NCBI RefSeq assembly: GCF_011927785.1
Contig: NZ_JAATJK010000001.1
Span: 3,753,001-3,817,000, forward strand
Length of the DNA stretch: 64,000 bases
Reading direction: 5' to 3'
DNA from: Micromonospora profundi
GTDB taxonomy: Bacteria; Actinomycetota; Actinomycetes; Mycobacteriales; Micromonosporaceae
The position numbers and the translations under genes are program-made. Under the pieces are notes generated by a model that did not search any database, was not told where the DNA came from, and saw nothing but the letters and a program-made list of their open reading frames with translations. Positions 1 through 8,476 of this stretch are shown here, one piece after another. Each line of letters starts with the position of its first letter. Position 1 is the stretch's first letter.

Positions 1-118
1 GCGGGAGTCTGGCACACCCCGCTTCAGCTCCGCCGCCCCATTTCCGCAGGATTACTTCAAAGCTGCACGACCTCCGCCGCAAACCGGCATCAAGGTGACG
101 TGGGCGACGTCGAACGAG

Positions 119-140
119 ACTAGTTAAATTTTGAACTAGT
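119..140. promoter_or_regulatory. Probable MarR operator (7-bp inverted repeat)
   Basis: ACTAGTT (119-125) and AACTAGT (134-140) form perfect 7-bp arms around an AT-rich 8-bp centre, in otherwise GC-rich DNA. The right arm ends six bases before the GTG start of the MarR gene. MarR proteins commonly bind such palindromes over their own promoters, so autoregulation is the natural inference. A TAAATT -10-like hexamer lies inside the palindrome. Confidence 0.7.
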
Positions 141-146
141 GCTATC

Positions 147-668
147 GTGGGCGTCGTGACAGAGAGCCTGGACAGCACCCGAGCGGCCGCCTGGCGTGCC
201 TACATCGAGGCGAGCCAGCGCCTGGTCACCCAACTGGAAGACGATCTGCGGGCCGACAGCGACCTCAGCTTCGCCGACTACCACGTGCTGGTCCTGCTCT
301 CCGAGGCGCCGGGGCAGCGGCTCCGGATGGGTGAGCTGGCCAGCCGGCTGGTCTTCTCCCCCAGCCGCCTCACCTACCAGATCTCCTCCATGCAGCGGCG
401 CGGGCTGGTCAGCAAGGAGGCGTGTCCGGACGACCGGCGCGGCAGCGAGGCGGTGCTCACCGCCGCCGGGCTGCTCGCCCTCGCCGAAGCCGCGCCTCAC
501 CATCTGGCGTCGGTGCGTACCCATCTGATGGACGACCTCGACGACGCCGAGGTCGCCTGCCTCACCCGGGTCTTCGAACGGCTCGGCCACCGCCTGCGGG
601 CGGCCCGGTCCACCTCGACCACCCACACCACGAGTCAAGGAGCCACCGATGCCCGCGATCACCGTTGA
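147..668 (+). CDS. MarR-family transcriptional regulator
   Basis: This 173-residue protein has the winged-helix MarR layout. The helix-turn-helix lies around residues 60-85 (MGELASRLVFSPSRLTYQI), followed by the wing with the DDRRGSEAVLT signature near residues 96-106. The length is normal for the family. The chosen GTG start at 147 sits just after a palindrome; a second in-frame GTG at 156 is possible. No clear ribosome site precedes it, so the transcript may be nearly leaderless. The end overlaps the start of the pirin gene by 20 bases, so the two are co-transcribed and the regulator probably controls the pirin. The ligand is unknown. Confidence 0.9.
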   Translation: MGVVTESLDSTRAAAWRAYIEASQRLVTQLEDDLRADSDLSFADYHVLVLLSEAPGQRLRMGELASRLVFSPSRLTYQISSMQRRGLVSKEACPDDRRGSEAVLTAAGLLALAEAAPHHLASVRTHLMDDLDDAEVACLTRVFERLGHRLRAARSTSTTHTTSQGATDARDHR

Positions 669-1635
669 CAACGTCCTCGTCCTGCCGCGCCTGCCGCGGC
701 TCGACGAGACCACCGCCTTCCGCAAGGTCCGTACGGTGACCACCGCACCCAGCGGCTTCGAGGGCGAGGGCTTCCCCGTCCGCCGGGCCTTCGCCGGGGT
801 GTCGACCACCGACCTGGACCCGTTCATCCACCTCGACCAGATGGGCGAGGTGGACTACGCGCCGGGCGAGCCGAGGGGCACCTCGTGGCACCCACACCGC
901 GGTTTCGAGACCGTCACCTACATCATCGACGGGGTCTTCGATCACCACGATTCGCACGGTGGCGGCGGCACCATCACCAACGGCGACACCCAGTGGATGA
1001 CAGCCGGTAGTGGCCTGTTGCACATTGAGGCACCGCCGGAGCATCTGGTGCTCAGCGGTGGGCTGTTCCACGGCACCCAACTGTGGGTCAACCTGCCTCG
1101 GGCGGCCAAGATGAACCCGCCCCGCTACCAGGACATCCGGGGGCGGGAGTCGGCGCTGCTCACCACGCCGGACGGCGGCGCGCTGATCCGGGTCATCGCC
1201 GGTGAGGTGGCCGGGCACCAGGGTCCGGGCTCCACCTTCACGCCGATCACCATCACGCACGTCACGGTGCAGCCCGGGGCGCAGGTCGACCTGCCCTGGC
1301 AGCCCGACTTCAACGCCCTGGTGTACGTCCTCGGCGGGCGCGGCACCGTCGGCACCGACCGCCGGCCGATCCGCACCGGTCAGCTCGCCGTGCACGGGCC
1401 GGGTGACGCGCTGCGCTTCGACGCGAACGCCGAGCAGGACAGCAACACCCCGGCGCTGGACCTCTACATCATGGGCGGGCAGCCGATCCGTGAGCCGGTG
1501 GCACAGTACGGCCCGTTCGTCATGAACACCCGGGACGAGCTGATCCAGGCGTTCGAGGACTTCCAGGCCGGCAGGCTCGGCGTTGTCCCCAGCGAGCGGG
1601 TGCCGCACACCGACGGCCAGGGCTCACGGCCCTGA
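649..1635 (+). CDS. Pirin family protein
   Basis: Pirins are bicupin Fe(II) proteins. Some bacterial members act as quercetin 2,3-dioxygenases or bind metabolic enzymes. At 328 residues it is a little longer than typical (about 230-320). The N-terminal cupin contains the metal-binding cluster WHPHRGFETVTYI (near residues 83-95) and a later HIEAPPEH stretch; the second cupin spans roughly residues 190-270. The ATG at 649 is preceded by AAGGAG at good spacing. It overlaps the MarR gene by 20 bases, and MarR-pirin pairs are common in actinobacteria, suggesting a stress or redox-responsive unit. The substrate cannot be read from sequence. Confidence 0.9.
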   Translation: MPAITVDNVLVLPRLPRLDETTAFRKVRTVTTAPSGFEGEGFPVRRAFAGVSTTDLDPFIHLDQMGEVDYAPGEPRGTSWHPHRGFETVTYIIDGVFDHHDSHGGGGTITNGDTQWMTAGSGLLHIEAPPEHLVLSGGLFHGTQLWVNLPRAAKMNPPRYQDIRGRESALLTTPDGGALIRVIAGEVAGHQGPGSTFTPITITHVTVQPGAQVDLPWQPDFNALVYVLGGRGTVGTDRRPIRTGQLAVHGPGDALRFDANAEQDSNTPALDLYIMGGQPIREPVAQYGPFVMNTRDELIQAFEDFQAGRLGVVPSERVPHTDGQGSRP

Positions 1636-1656
1636 CCCCGGTCGGCTCCTGGGTTC

Positions 1657-1693
1657 GGCGCTGGCGCCCCGGGACATACCGGGCGCCGGCGCC
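1657..1693. terminator. GC-rich hairpin, probable bidirectional terminator
   Basis: GGCGCTGGCGCC... pairs with ...GGCGCCGGCGCC around a short GACATA loop, directly after the pirin stop and at the 3' end of the small convergent gene on the minus strand. There is no T-tract, as is usual in high-GC actinobacteria. Confidence 0.55.
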
Positions 1694-1696
1694 ACC

Positions 1697-1825
1697 TCAG
1701 GAGACCGCGAAGATCCCCGCGACTCCCAGAATCACCATCACCAACACCGCTACCAGCGCACCCCCTTCGCTCTCCACCGCCGGCTCGCGGTGCTCGGTCA
1801 CGGGGCTCGTCGTCTCGCGGGGCAT
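1697..1825 (-). CDS. Small single-pass membrane protein (42 aa)
   Basis: The ATG at 1825 is preceded on the minus strand by a strong ribosome site, GAGGAGG, seven bases away. The 42-residue product starts MPRETTSPVTEHREP and has a charged N-terminal half. It ends in one hydrophobic helix (GALVAVLVMVILGVAGIFAVS), so it should sit in the membrane with its N-terminus cytoplasmic. No family is recognised. It ends at the hairpin shared with the pirin gene and reads away from the phospholipase D-like gene, whose start therefore must lie to its right. The strong ribosome site and clean helix make this a real gene despite its size. Confidence 0.7.
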   Translation of the reverse strand: MPRETTSPVTEHREPAVESEGGALVAVLVMVILGVAGIFAVS

Positions 1826-1957
1826 GGTGTGGCCTCCTCGGTTGTCGCGTCAACGGATAGCGGCGCGGTCCGGTGGACCGGTCCGTCGGCCCGGCGTGCG
1901 TACGCACCGCCGGGGTCCTACCGTGAGGACGTTGTCGACCTCGGGGAGGGCTGGACC

Positions 1958-3547
1958 GTGCCGTTGCAGGACTGGTTCCTCACCGCGCAGGAACGTGCCA
2001 ACCCGGTCTCTGAGTTACCCGTCTGGACCACGGGAAACCTCGCTGAGCCGCTGATTCACGGTGTCGCGTACTTCGACAGGCTCGTCGACGAGGTGCAGGC
2101 CCTGACCACCGGTGACCATCTGTTCTTCACCGACTGGCGGGGCGACCCGGACCAGCTGCTGCGTCCGGGCGGCCCGACTGTGGCTCAACTCTTCGCCCAG
2201 GCCGCCCAGCGCGGCGTGGTGGTCAAGGGGCTGATCTGGCGTTCACACCTCGACGTGCTTGCCTACAGCGAGGCGGAGAACCGCACCCTCAGCGAGGCGG
2301 TCTCCGCGGCCGGCGGCGAGGTCCTGCTTGACCAGCGGGTCCGGCGCGGCGGCTCGCACCACCAGAAGCTCGTGGTGCTGCGGCACCCGGACGCCCCGGA
2401 GCGCGACATCGCGTTCGCCGGTGGCATCGACCTGTGCCACAGCCGCCGAGACGACGCGGCGCACCACGGCGATCCGCAGCCGGTGCTGATGTCCCCCCGC
2501 TACGGCCCCCGCCCACCCTGGCACGACGTGCAGCTCGCGGTGCGCGGCCCGGTGGTCGGCGCGCTGGACACCCTGTTCCGGGAGCGCTGGACCGACCCGA
2601 TGCCGCTGGACTCGGAGAACCCGATGGCGTACCTGCGGGACCGGCTGCGCGGCGCGGACCTGCGCCCGGATCCGCTGCCCGCGCAGCCGCCCGACCCGCC
2701 CGAGTGCGGGCCGCACCAGATCCAGGTGCTGCGCACCTACCCTGCGGTCCGGCCGCGCTACTCCTTCGCGCCCGACGGCGAGCGCACGGTGGCCCGGGGC
2801 TACACCAAGGCGGTACGCCGCGCCCGCCGGCTCATCTACCTGGAAGATCAGTACCTCTGGTCGACCGAGGTGGCGAACCTCTTCGCACAGGCACTGCGGG
2901 ACAACCCCGAGTTGCACCTGGTGGCCGTGGTGCCCCGGCATCCGGACGTGGACGGCACCCTGGCGCTGCCACCGAACATGGTCGGCCGGGAGCAGGCACT
3001 GTCGCTGTGCGAGCGCGCCGCTCCGGACCGGGTGCACGTGTTCGACGTGGAGAACCACGACGGCGGCCCGGTCTACGTGCACGCGAAGGTCTGCGTGGTC
3101 GACGACGTCTGGGCAAGCGTCGGCAGCGACAACTTCAACAGGCGGTCCTGGACGCACGACAGCGAGCTGTCCTGCGCGGTGCTCGACGACACGCGCGACG
3201 GACGGAAGCCCACCGACCCGGCGGGCCGAGGTGACGGGGCGCGGGTGTTCGCCCGGGACCTGCGGCTGCGTCTGTGGCGCGAGCACCTGGACCGCGACGC
3301 GGACGGCGCTGACGACGCCGACCTGCTCGACCCGGCGGCCGCCGTCGCGGCCGTCACGGCCGCTGCCGACGCGCTTCAACGGTGGTACGACGACGGCCAG
3401 GTGGGCGATCGGCCGCCCGGCCGGCTGCGCCCACACCGCCCGGAGCGCCTGCCGTGGTACACCCGCGCCTGGGCGTTGCCCGTGTACCGCCTGGTCTACG
3501 ACCCCGACGGCAGGCCGCTGCGGGCCAGGCTCGCCGGCACCTGGTGA
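1958..3547 (+). CDS. Phospholipase D-like protein (two HKD motifs)
   Basis: The protein has two phospholipase D catalytic motifs: HHQKLVV with a later Asp (near residue 130) and HAKVCVVDDVWASVGSDN (near residue 375). Paired HKD motifs form one active site for phosphodiester hydrolysis or phosphatidyl transfer. No signal peptide is evident, so it is probably cytoplasmic or peripheral. The open frame extends left to 1583, but that part overlaps an oppositely oriented small gene. I chose GTG 1958 because GGGGAGGG lies seven bases upstream, giving 529 residues. The 3' end overlaps the convergent decarboxylase-fold gene by 52 bases. The substrate (phospholipid or cardiolipin) is not determinable. 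Confidence 0.85.
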   Translation: MPLQDWFLTAQERANPVSELPVWTTGNLAEPLIHGVAYFDRLVDEVQALTTGDHLFFTDWRGDPDQLLRPGGPTVAQLFAQAAQRGVVVKGLIWRSHLDVLAYSEAENRTLSEAVSAAGGEVLLDQRVRRGGSHHQKLVVLRHPDAPERDIAFAGGIDLCHSRRDDAAHHGDPQPVLMSPRYGPRPPWHDVQLAVRGPVVGALDTLFRERWTDPMPLDSENPMAYLRDRLRGADLRPDPLPAQPPDPPECGPHQIQVLRTYPAVRPRYSFAPDGERTVARGYTKAVRRARRLIYLEDQYLWSTEVANLFAQALRDNPELHLVAVVPRHPDVDGTLALPPNMVGREQALSLCERAAPDRVHVFDVENHDGGPVYVHAKVCVVDDVWASVGSDNFNRRSWTHDSELSCAVLDDTRDGRKPTDPAGRGDGARVFARDLRLRLWREHLDRDADGADDADLLDPAAAVAAVTAAADALQRWYDDGQVGDRPPGRLRPHRPERLPWYTRAWALPVYRLVYDPDGRPLRARLAGTW

Positions 3548-4245
3548 ACCTGCCGCGCCGGCTCGGGCATGCCGCCGCCCGGGTAGACGGTGAGCCCGCC
3601 GGGGTAGGCGAACGATGAGCGGGGCGAGTAGTAACCGAAGCCGATGATCAGCGGGTTGGCCGGGCGCAGCGCGTACATGGGGTGCCCGGGCAGGAACTCC
3701 ACCGACTCGATCTCGAACGGCGCGACGGGCTCCGCCACGTACGGGTAGACGGAGCTGAGGAGTTGACCGTTACGGTTGGTGAAGTAGCGGTGATGTCCAC
3801 TGCTGATGAGGTGGCCGGTCTGCCCCACCCGGCAACGTGCTCGGACCAGCGGCGTCCCGTCGATCTCCGTCTCGGAGAACAGTGCCTCGCCGTCCGCCTC
3901 GATCCGGGTCTGGCCGGCGAATGTCGGGGCGCCGCGCGCGGTGGCGTAGTCCCGGACCACCCGGCTGGAGGCCACGTAGTGCGTCCACCAGCCTCCCGGG
4001 CTGAGCCCGCCGGGGGCGTCGACGTCCATCAGCGAGACACCGAGGTACGTCAGCGAGTAGGCACCGAAGCCTGAGGTCTGCGTCTCGTCGTCGACGACGT
4101 ACTGGTTGAGGAACACTTGGCGGTCGGGGCGTGGGCGCAGCCCGGCCGGAACCAGGGCGGCGACCGCGTCCGGGTCCGCCGGCACCCAGCTGAAGAAGAG
4201 CGTGCGGCTGTTCACGACGAGGTGGGGAGCGGCTGGATCGAGCAC
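3496..4245 (-). CDS. Acetoacetate decarboxylase-fold protein
   Basis: The sequence resembles the acetoacetate decarboxylase (ADC) family: an N-terminal strand with PHLVVNSRTLFFSWV, then LVPAGLRPRPDRQVFLNQYV, a central SLTYLGVSLMDVD segment and a C-terminal YPYVAEPVAPFEIES stretch. Distant members of this superfamily have diverse enzymatic roles in secondary metabolism, and a Schiff-base lysine cannot be identified confidently, so decarboxylase activity is not assured. The frame is open up to 4491, but GTG 4245 has a close GGAGG ribosome site and gives the family's usual length (249 aa); ATG 4344 is an alternative. It converges on and overlaps the phospholipase D-like gene by 52 bases. Confidence 0.7.
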   Translation of the reverse strand: MLDPAAPHLVVNSRTLFFSWVPADPDAVAALVPAGLRPRPDRQVFLNQYVVDDETQTSGFGAYSLTYLGVSLMDVDAPGGLSPGGWWTHYVASSRVVRDYATARGAPTFAGQTRIEADGEALFSETEIDGTPLVRARCRVGQTGHLISSGHHRYFTNRNGQLLSSVYPYVAEPVAPFEIESVEFLPGHPMYALRPANPLIIGFGYYSPRSSFAYPGGLTVYPGGGMPEPARQVHQVPASLARSGLPSGS

Positions 4246-4623
4246 GGTGCCTCCGAACCGGATAGGTACACCGACGCTACGGCCAGTCCCGTCGACGGGA
4301 CAACGACGGATAGGCGACACTCCCGCCCGGATGTCGGATTCCATGTTGACCGTTCGGCGGGCCCGACGAACCGGCCGAGCGGGCAGGAACGGGACGGCTA
4401 GCCCCCGGCACATCCTCCGAGTTTCGGGGTAAGAGACGTCATGGCAGTGCAAACCCTTGTCCGCTTGCACCCGATTTGTGGTCCAACACACCTTAAGTAC
4501 ATCAGCCTTTCGGCTGGATTTCCGGGAGCCGATCAGGCTAAGGTGAGTCCCGAACGGCCCATTCGAAGCTAAACCAAAGCGTCACGTCTTTTATCCGCGG
4601 ACGAGGTGCAGGGAGGACCACCC
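4246..4623. other. Intergenic region between divergent genes, no gene seen
   Basis: About 380 bases lie between the chosen starts of the decarboxylase-fold gene and the sigma factor gene. The region is less GC-rich near 4440-4600 and probably carries both promoters. I looked for a SigF-type promoter (GTTT and GGGTAA about 14-16 bases apart). I found both words at 4421-4432, but they are too close together to count. Confidence 0.5.
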
Positions 4624-5460
4624 ATGACCGCGCCAACGATCACCGAGCAGCCGAGCACCACCGCTGCCGCGCAGACGAGCACCACCACGAAGCTCGACCC
4701 GCGTGCGCTCACCGACAGCGCCGCCGATCTGCTCAACGCCATGGCCGCGCTGCCGGCCAACCACCCGTCGCGCGCCGCACTGCGCGACCGCGCGATCGAG
4801 GCCTGGCTGCCACTGGCCAACCACCTCGCCCACCGCTACAGCGGGCGGGGCGAGCCGACCGACGACCTGGCGCAGACCGCCGCCGTCGGCCTCATCAAGG
4901 CCATCGACAAGTTCGACCCGTCCCGCGGCGTCGACTTCGCCGGCTACGCGATCCCCACCATCATCGGTGAGCTGAAGCGGCACTTCCGCGACCGCACCTG
5001 GGACATCCGGGTGCCGCGTCGCCTCCAGGAGCTGCGGCTGGCCATCTCCGACGCCAACAGCTCGCTCCTGCAGACCCTCGGCCGCTCGCCGACGGTTGCC
5101 GACATCGCCGCCCACCTCAAGCTCACCGAGGAAGAGGTCCTGGAGGGCCTGGAGGGTGCCCGCGCGTACAACGCGGTGTCCCTGTCCACCCCGACCGGCG
5201 ACGGCGACCGGGCCACCGAGCTGGGCGACATGCTCGGCGGCGAGGACAGCGAGTTCGAGCTGGCCGAGCTGCGCGTCGCCCTCGGCCCCGCGCTTGCCAC
5301 GCTCGACGAGCGGGAGCAGAAGATCCTCACCCTGCGGTTCTACGGCAACCTGACCCAGTCGCAGATCGCCGACCAGATCGGCGTCTCGCAGATGCACGTC
5401 TCCCGGCTGCTGGCCCGGGCGCTGACCAAGCTGCGCGGCCAGCTCGACGGCACGTACTGA
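4624..5460 (+). CDS. RNA polymerase sigma factor, SigB/SigF/SigG group
   Basis: This 278-residue protein is a group 3 sigma-70 factor, the type used for general stress or sporulation-like programmes. Region 2 is seen at about residues 55-125 (DDLAQTAAVGLIKAIDKFD, then FAGYAIPTIIGELKRHFRD for -10 recognition). Region 3 follows (IRVPRRLQELR), and region 4 ends the protein with a helix-turn-helix (LTQSQIADQIGVSQMHVSRLLARAL). ATG 4624 is preceded by GGGAGG at seven bases; the upstream GTG at 4606 lies before that ribosome site and is rejected. No anti-sigma or anti-anti-sigma gene adjoins it, although this group is usually regulated by partner switching. A perfect hairpin terminator follows. Confidence 0.93.
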   Translation: MTAPTITEQPSTTAAAQTSTTTKLDPRALTDSAADLLNAMAALPANHPSRAALRDRAIEAWLPLANHLAHRYSGRGEPTDDLAQTAAVGLIKAIDKFDPSRGVDFAGYAIPTIIGELKRHFRDRTWDIRVPRRLQELRLAISDANSSLLQTLGRSPTVADIAAHLKLTEEEVLEGLEGARAYNAVSLSTPTGDGDRATELGDMLGGEDSEFELAELRVALGPALATLDEREQKILTLRFYGNLTQSQIADQIGVSQMHVSRLLARALTKLRGQLDGTY

Positions 5461-5466
5461 TCGGTT

Positions 5467-5508
5467 CATGCGTGAGGGCCGGGTCCACGGACCCGGCCCT
5501 CACGCATG
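5467..5508. terminator. Perfect 20-bp hairpin terminator
   Basis: Arms at 5467-5486 and 5489-5508 pair perfectly across a two-base AC spacer, starting seven bases after the sigma factor stop. It sits between convergent genes (sigma factor and acetyltransferase) and can serve both strands. Confidence 0.8.
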
Positions 5509-5566
5509 TGACATCGGCGTACCGGCCGGGTCGCTCCCCCGAAGGGCAGCGGCCCGGCCGGTGTCG

Positions 5567-6157
5567 TCAGCGCCCTGCCGGCTCCCGCCACATCGGCCAG
5601 AACGGCGTGCCGTCCGGCACCCGGAACGGCTCGCGCGCCCGGTAGCCGTTCCGGGCGTACAGGTCCCGGCTGCGGGGGTCGCTCGCCTCCAGGTAGGCCG
5701 GCATGTCGTTGGCGTCCAGCCAGGCGTGGTGGTGCTTCAGCAGCGCGGTGCCCAACCCGTGCCCCTGCCGGTCCGGCTCGACCGCCAGGAAGGCCAGGTG
5801 ATGGTGGTCGTCATGGGGGTGGTTCGCCGCGAACAGCTCGTCGAGGTGTTGGAAACGGTCGGTCCACTCCCCGCAGGCGGCTGCCAGCCGGGCGTCGTAG
5901 TCCGGCGGCGGCGGGGCCGGCTCACCGACCGACGGAAACCAGACCGCGACAGCGGACCGGTCGGCGGTTCCGTACACCAGGCCGTGCCGCATCGCGTGGT
6001 CGACCATGATCTCGAAGTCCCCGGCCAGCACGGACTCCCGCTTGCTCGCGTCCGGGACCAGCCACCTGGTCACCTCCAGGGCGGTGAACGCCCCGGCGAT
6101 CCGGCCGGCCACCAGGGCTGTGTCCTCCGGCCCGAGCCGCTCGATGGCCGCGCTCAT
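5567..6157 (-). CDS. GNAT family N-acetyltransferase
   Basis: This 196-residue acetyltransferase uses acetyl-CoA. Motif A is clear as LAFLAVEPDRQGHGLGTALL (about residues 117-136), followed by the motif B end region YLEASDPRSRDLYARNGY typical of GNATs that act on small molecules. The open frame extends to 6445, but ATG 6157 overlaps the stop of the permease gene by four bases (ATGA), which fixes the start and shows translational coupling. The pairing with an amino-acid permease suggests it modifies an imported amine or amino acid, but the substrate is not known. Confidence 0.87.
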   Translation of the reverse strand: MSAAIERLGPEDTALVAGRIAGAFTALEVTRWLVPDASKRESVLAGDFEIMVDHAMRHGLVYGTADRSAVAVWFPSVGEPAPPPPDYDARLAAACGEWTDRFQHLDELFAANHPHDDHHHLAFLAVEPDRQGHGLGTALLKHHHAWLDANDMPAYLEASDPRSRDLYARNGYRAREPFRVPDGTPFWPMWREPAGR

Positions 6158-7668
6158 CGGATCTCCGCGCCCAGCGGCGCCGACCGCTGCTCCGCCTGTC
6201 GCGCGGCAGCGGCGGCGCTCGCCGCGCCGAGGCCGATCCGGGCGTACGTGTCCGGACGGTTGCGGCGCAACAGCAGCGCCCACCCGATGCCCAGCGCGGC
6301 CGCCACCGGGTAGACGGCCGGCAGCATCCAGCGCAGGTTGGAGTCCGGTGCGACACCGAGCAGGTTGGCGAAGTTCGACACGGCCAGCCAGATGATCACG
6401 ACGAGCGCGAGGGTGGCCAGGCCGGGAGCGATGGCCCGCCGCCACAGCGTCTCGTCACCGCCGTAGCGGGCGAAGTAGGCGATCACGGCCACCGAGGTGG
6501 TGGCGATCAACAGAAGCACGCCGAAGCCACCGCTGGTGCCGACCCAGAAGAACAGCTTGACCACCGGATCCCAGCCGTTGACGGCGTAGAGAACGATGAC
6601 CAGCAGGCCCAGAGCGCTCTGCGCCAGCGAGGCGGCCCGGGGCGCGCCGCTGCGCGGTGAGGTACGCCCGAACACCGCCGGCAGCACCCGCTCCCGGCCC
6701 AGCGCGAACGTGTACCGGGCCGTGGTGTTGTGGAACGAGATCATCGCGGCCAGCACCGAGGTCAGGAAGAGCACCTGGCCGATGGTGACAGCGGTGTCGC
6801 CCAGCTGCGCGGCGGCCAGGTTGAAGATCAGCCCGACGCTCTGCTCGCCGGCCTCCGCGACGATCCGGTCCGACCCGACCGCGACGGTCATGGACCAGGA
6901 GGACAGCGCGTACAGGGCGGCGACGATGGCCACCGACAGGTACGTCGCCAGCGGCACCGTGCGCTTCGGGTCCTTGCTCTCCTCGCTGAACACCACGGCG
7001 GACTCGAAACCGACGAATCCGAGGATGGCCAGCACCAGCACCGCGCCCACGCCGGGCACGAAGAGGTTGTCCGGCGAGAACCCGGCGAAGTTGACCTCGC
7101 CGCCGGCCGGGTTGCCGAGCTGGCCGAGATCGAAGATCAGGACGATCACGATCTCGGCGACAAGCAACGCCGCCAGCACCAGGCCGTTGATGTCCACCCG
7201 GAGCAGGCCGAGCAGGCCGACAATCGCCCACGCCACGAGGGCGACGATCGACCAGTGCGGGTGCCCACCGAAGATCCGGTCGAGGACCGGCTCGGCGGCG
7301 ACGCCGATGGTGCCGTAGAGCCCGACCTGGAGCGCGTTGTACGCCACGAGTGCCATCCAGGCCGCCCCCACGCCGGCCGGGCGGCCCAGGCCACGGGAAA
7401 TGTAGGCGTAGAACGCGCCGGCGTTCTCCACGCGGCGGGACATCGCCACGTAGCCCACCGAGAACAGGGCGAGCACCGCCGCGATCAGCAGGAAGGCCAG
7501 CGGGATGCCGGTCACGCCGATGACGCCGTACCCGGTGGTGACGACGCCGGCCACCACTGTCAGCGGCGCGGCGGCGGAGAGCACGAAGAAGATGACCGAC
7601 GGGATGCCGAGGCGGCCTCGGGCGAGGGCTTCGGAGACGTTGCTGGGTCTGTCGCCTGTCGATGGCAT
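6154..7668 (-). CDS. APC-family amino acid permease
   Basis: This 504-residue integral membrane protein has about 12 hydrophobic segments. It has the APC superfamily start (SVIFFVLSAAAPLTVVAGVV, helix 1) and the helix 6 region LAILGFVGFESAVVFSEESKDP, a consensus of amino acid and polyamine transporters. It should import an amino acid or amine with protons or by exchange. The ATG at 7668 is close downstream of the GPP34 gene stop at 7712, so the two could share a transcript. Its own stop overlaps the acetyltransferase start. The C-terminal tail is Ala-rich and cytoplasmic. The substrate is undetermined. Confidence 0.9.
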   Translation of the reverse strand: MPSTGDRPSNVSEALARGRLGIPSVIFFVLSAAAPLTVVAGVVTTGYGVIGVTGIPLAFLLIAAVLALFSVGYVAMSRRVENAGAFYAYISRGLGRPAGVGAAWMALVAYNALQVGLYGTIGVAAEPVLDRIFGGHPHWSIVALVAWAIVGLLGLLRVDINGLVLAALLVAEIVIVLIFDLGQLGNPAGGEVNFAGFSPDNLFVPGVGAVLVLAILGFVGFESAVVFSEESKDPKRTVPLATYLSVAIVAALYALSSWSMTVAVGSDRIVAEAGEQSVGLIFNLAAAQLGDTAVTIGQVLFLTSVLAAMISFHNTTARYTFALGRERVLPAVFGRTSPRSGAPRAASLAQSALGLLVIVLYAVNGWDPVVKLFFWVGTSGGFGVLLLIATTSVAVIAYFARYGGDETLWRRAIAPGLATLALVVIIWLAVSNFANLLGVAPDSNLRWMLPAVYPVAAALGIGWALLLRRNRPDTYARIGLGAASAAAAARQAEQRSAPLGAEIR

Positions 7669-7711
7669 ACGACTACTCCGGATGTCGAGAGGGTTGGGGG
7701 TTACCGGGGGG

Positions 7712-8338
7712 TCACGGAACGCCGCGCAGCACGGCGGCGCCGACGGCCGCTTCGGTGTGCCCGACGAGTTCCTTCAGAGGTGCCGGAAGCGCGGGGATGA
7801 GGACGCTCAACCGGTGGTGCGCGCGCGGTCCGGCGCTCCACAGCACCTCGCGGGTCAGTCCGGCGGCCACGACCAGGCCGAGTAGCAGCGCGTCCGGCAC
7901 GCTCGGCGGTTCCGGGCGGTCCAGCAGGGCCCGCAGCCGCGTGGCCGGCCACGCCACGGCGTTGAGGTCCACGGGCAGGTAGCTGACAGTGGTACGCAGC
8001 AACCGGCGGCTCTCCTGGCGGCGCATCACACCCGCCCGGGCCAGCCGCTCGCCCACCGAGGTCGTCGCGCTCTGCGCCAGGAAGCTGAGCCAGGTGGTGA
8101 CGGCGTGGTGCTGGGACTCGCCGATCAACTGGTCGAGCACTGTGTGCGCCAGCGCGTCGGCTGGTGGACGTCGGTCGAGGACGGCGACCTGCCCGCCGGA
8201 GACGGTGATGTGTCCATAGAGGATCAGCTCGCCGAGCAGCCCACCGGCCAGGCCGAGCCCGGTCGCCGCCGGATGGAGCTTGGCCTTGCCACGACTGTCG
8301 TTGTGAGCGATGAGGAAGAACTCGTCAGCGATGAGCAA
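7712..8338 (-). CDS. GPP34 (Golgi phosphoprotein 3-like) family protein
   Basis: The protein begins LLIADEFFLIAHND and continues with GLGLAGGLLGELILYGHI, the hallmark start of the GPP34/GOLPH3-like family. In eukaryotes these bind phosphatidylinositol 4-phosphate; actinobacterial members have no firmly assigned role. The frame runs open to 9064, but everything upstream is antisense to the XRE gene. I therefore place the start at TTG 8338, which has GGGAGG just upstream, giving 208 residues. The C-terminal half is helical and Leu/Ala-rich. It is transcribed divergently from an XRE-DUF5753 regulator, so regulation from the shared region is plausible. Confidence 0.8.
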   Translation of the reverse strand: MLIADEFFLIAHNDSRGKAKLHPAATGLGLAGGLLGELILYGHITVSGGQVAVLDRRPPADALAHTVLDQLIGESQHHAVTTWLSFLAQSATTSVGERLARAGVMRRQESRRLLRTTVSYLPVDLNAVAWPATRLRALLDRPEPPSVPDALLLGLVVAAGLTREVLWSAGPRAHHRLSVLIPALPAPLKELVGHTEAAVGAAVLRGVP

Positions 8339-8403
8339 CGGCCCTCCCGCACGGCGTCCACAGTGTTCGCGACCGGGAAAGGATGCACCCACAGCTACCG
8401 CAA

Positions 8404-8429
8404 TGCAACTCCCAGATTTGAAAGTTGCA
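8404..8429. promoter_or_regulatory. Inverted repeat in the GPP34/XRE divergent promoter region
   Basis: TGCAACT (8404-8410) and AGTTGCA (8423-8429) form perfect 7-bp arms, with TTGAAA (8418-8423) as a possible -35 element for the rightward gene. It lies between divergent starts and is a candidate operator for the XRE regulator. Confidence 0.5.
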
Positions 8430-8476
8430 CTCCGTGCACTCGCGACCTGCGGATCTTGTCGTGTCAGACTCGGAGG

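Noticed and set aside
1583..1957. Upstream extension of the phospholipase D-like frame to 654 codons
   Set aside because: It overlaps the pirin 3' end, the terminator and the oppositely oriented 42-aa gene; GTG 1958 has a good ribosome site.
4421..4432. GTTT and GGGTAA words upstream of the sigma factor gene, as a SigF-type promoter
   Set aside because: The two words are separated by only two bases rather than about 14-16.
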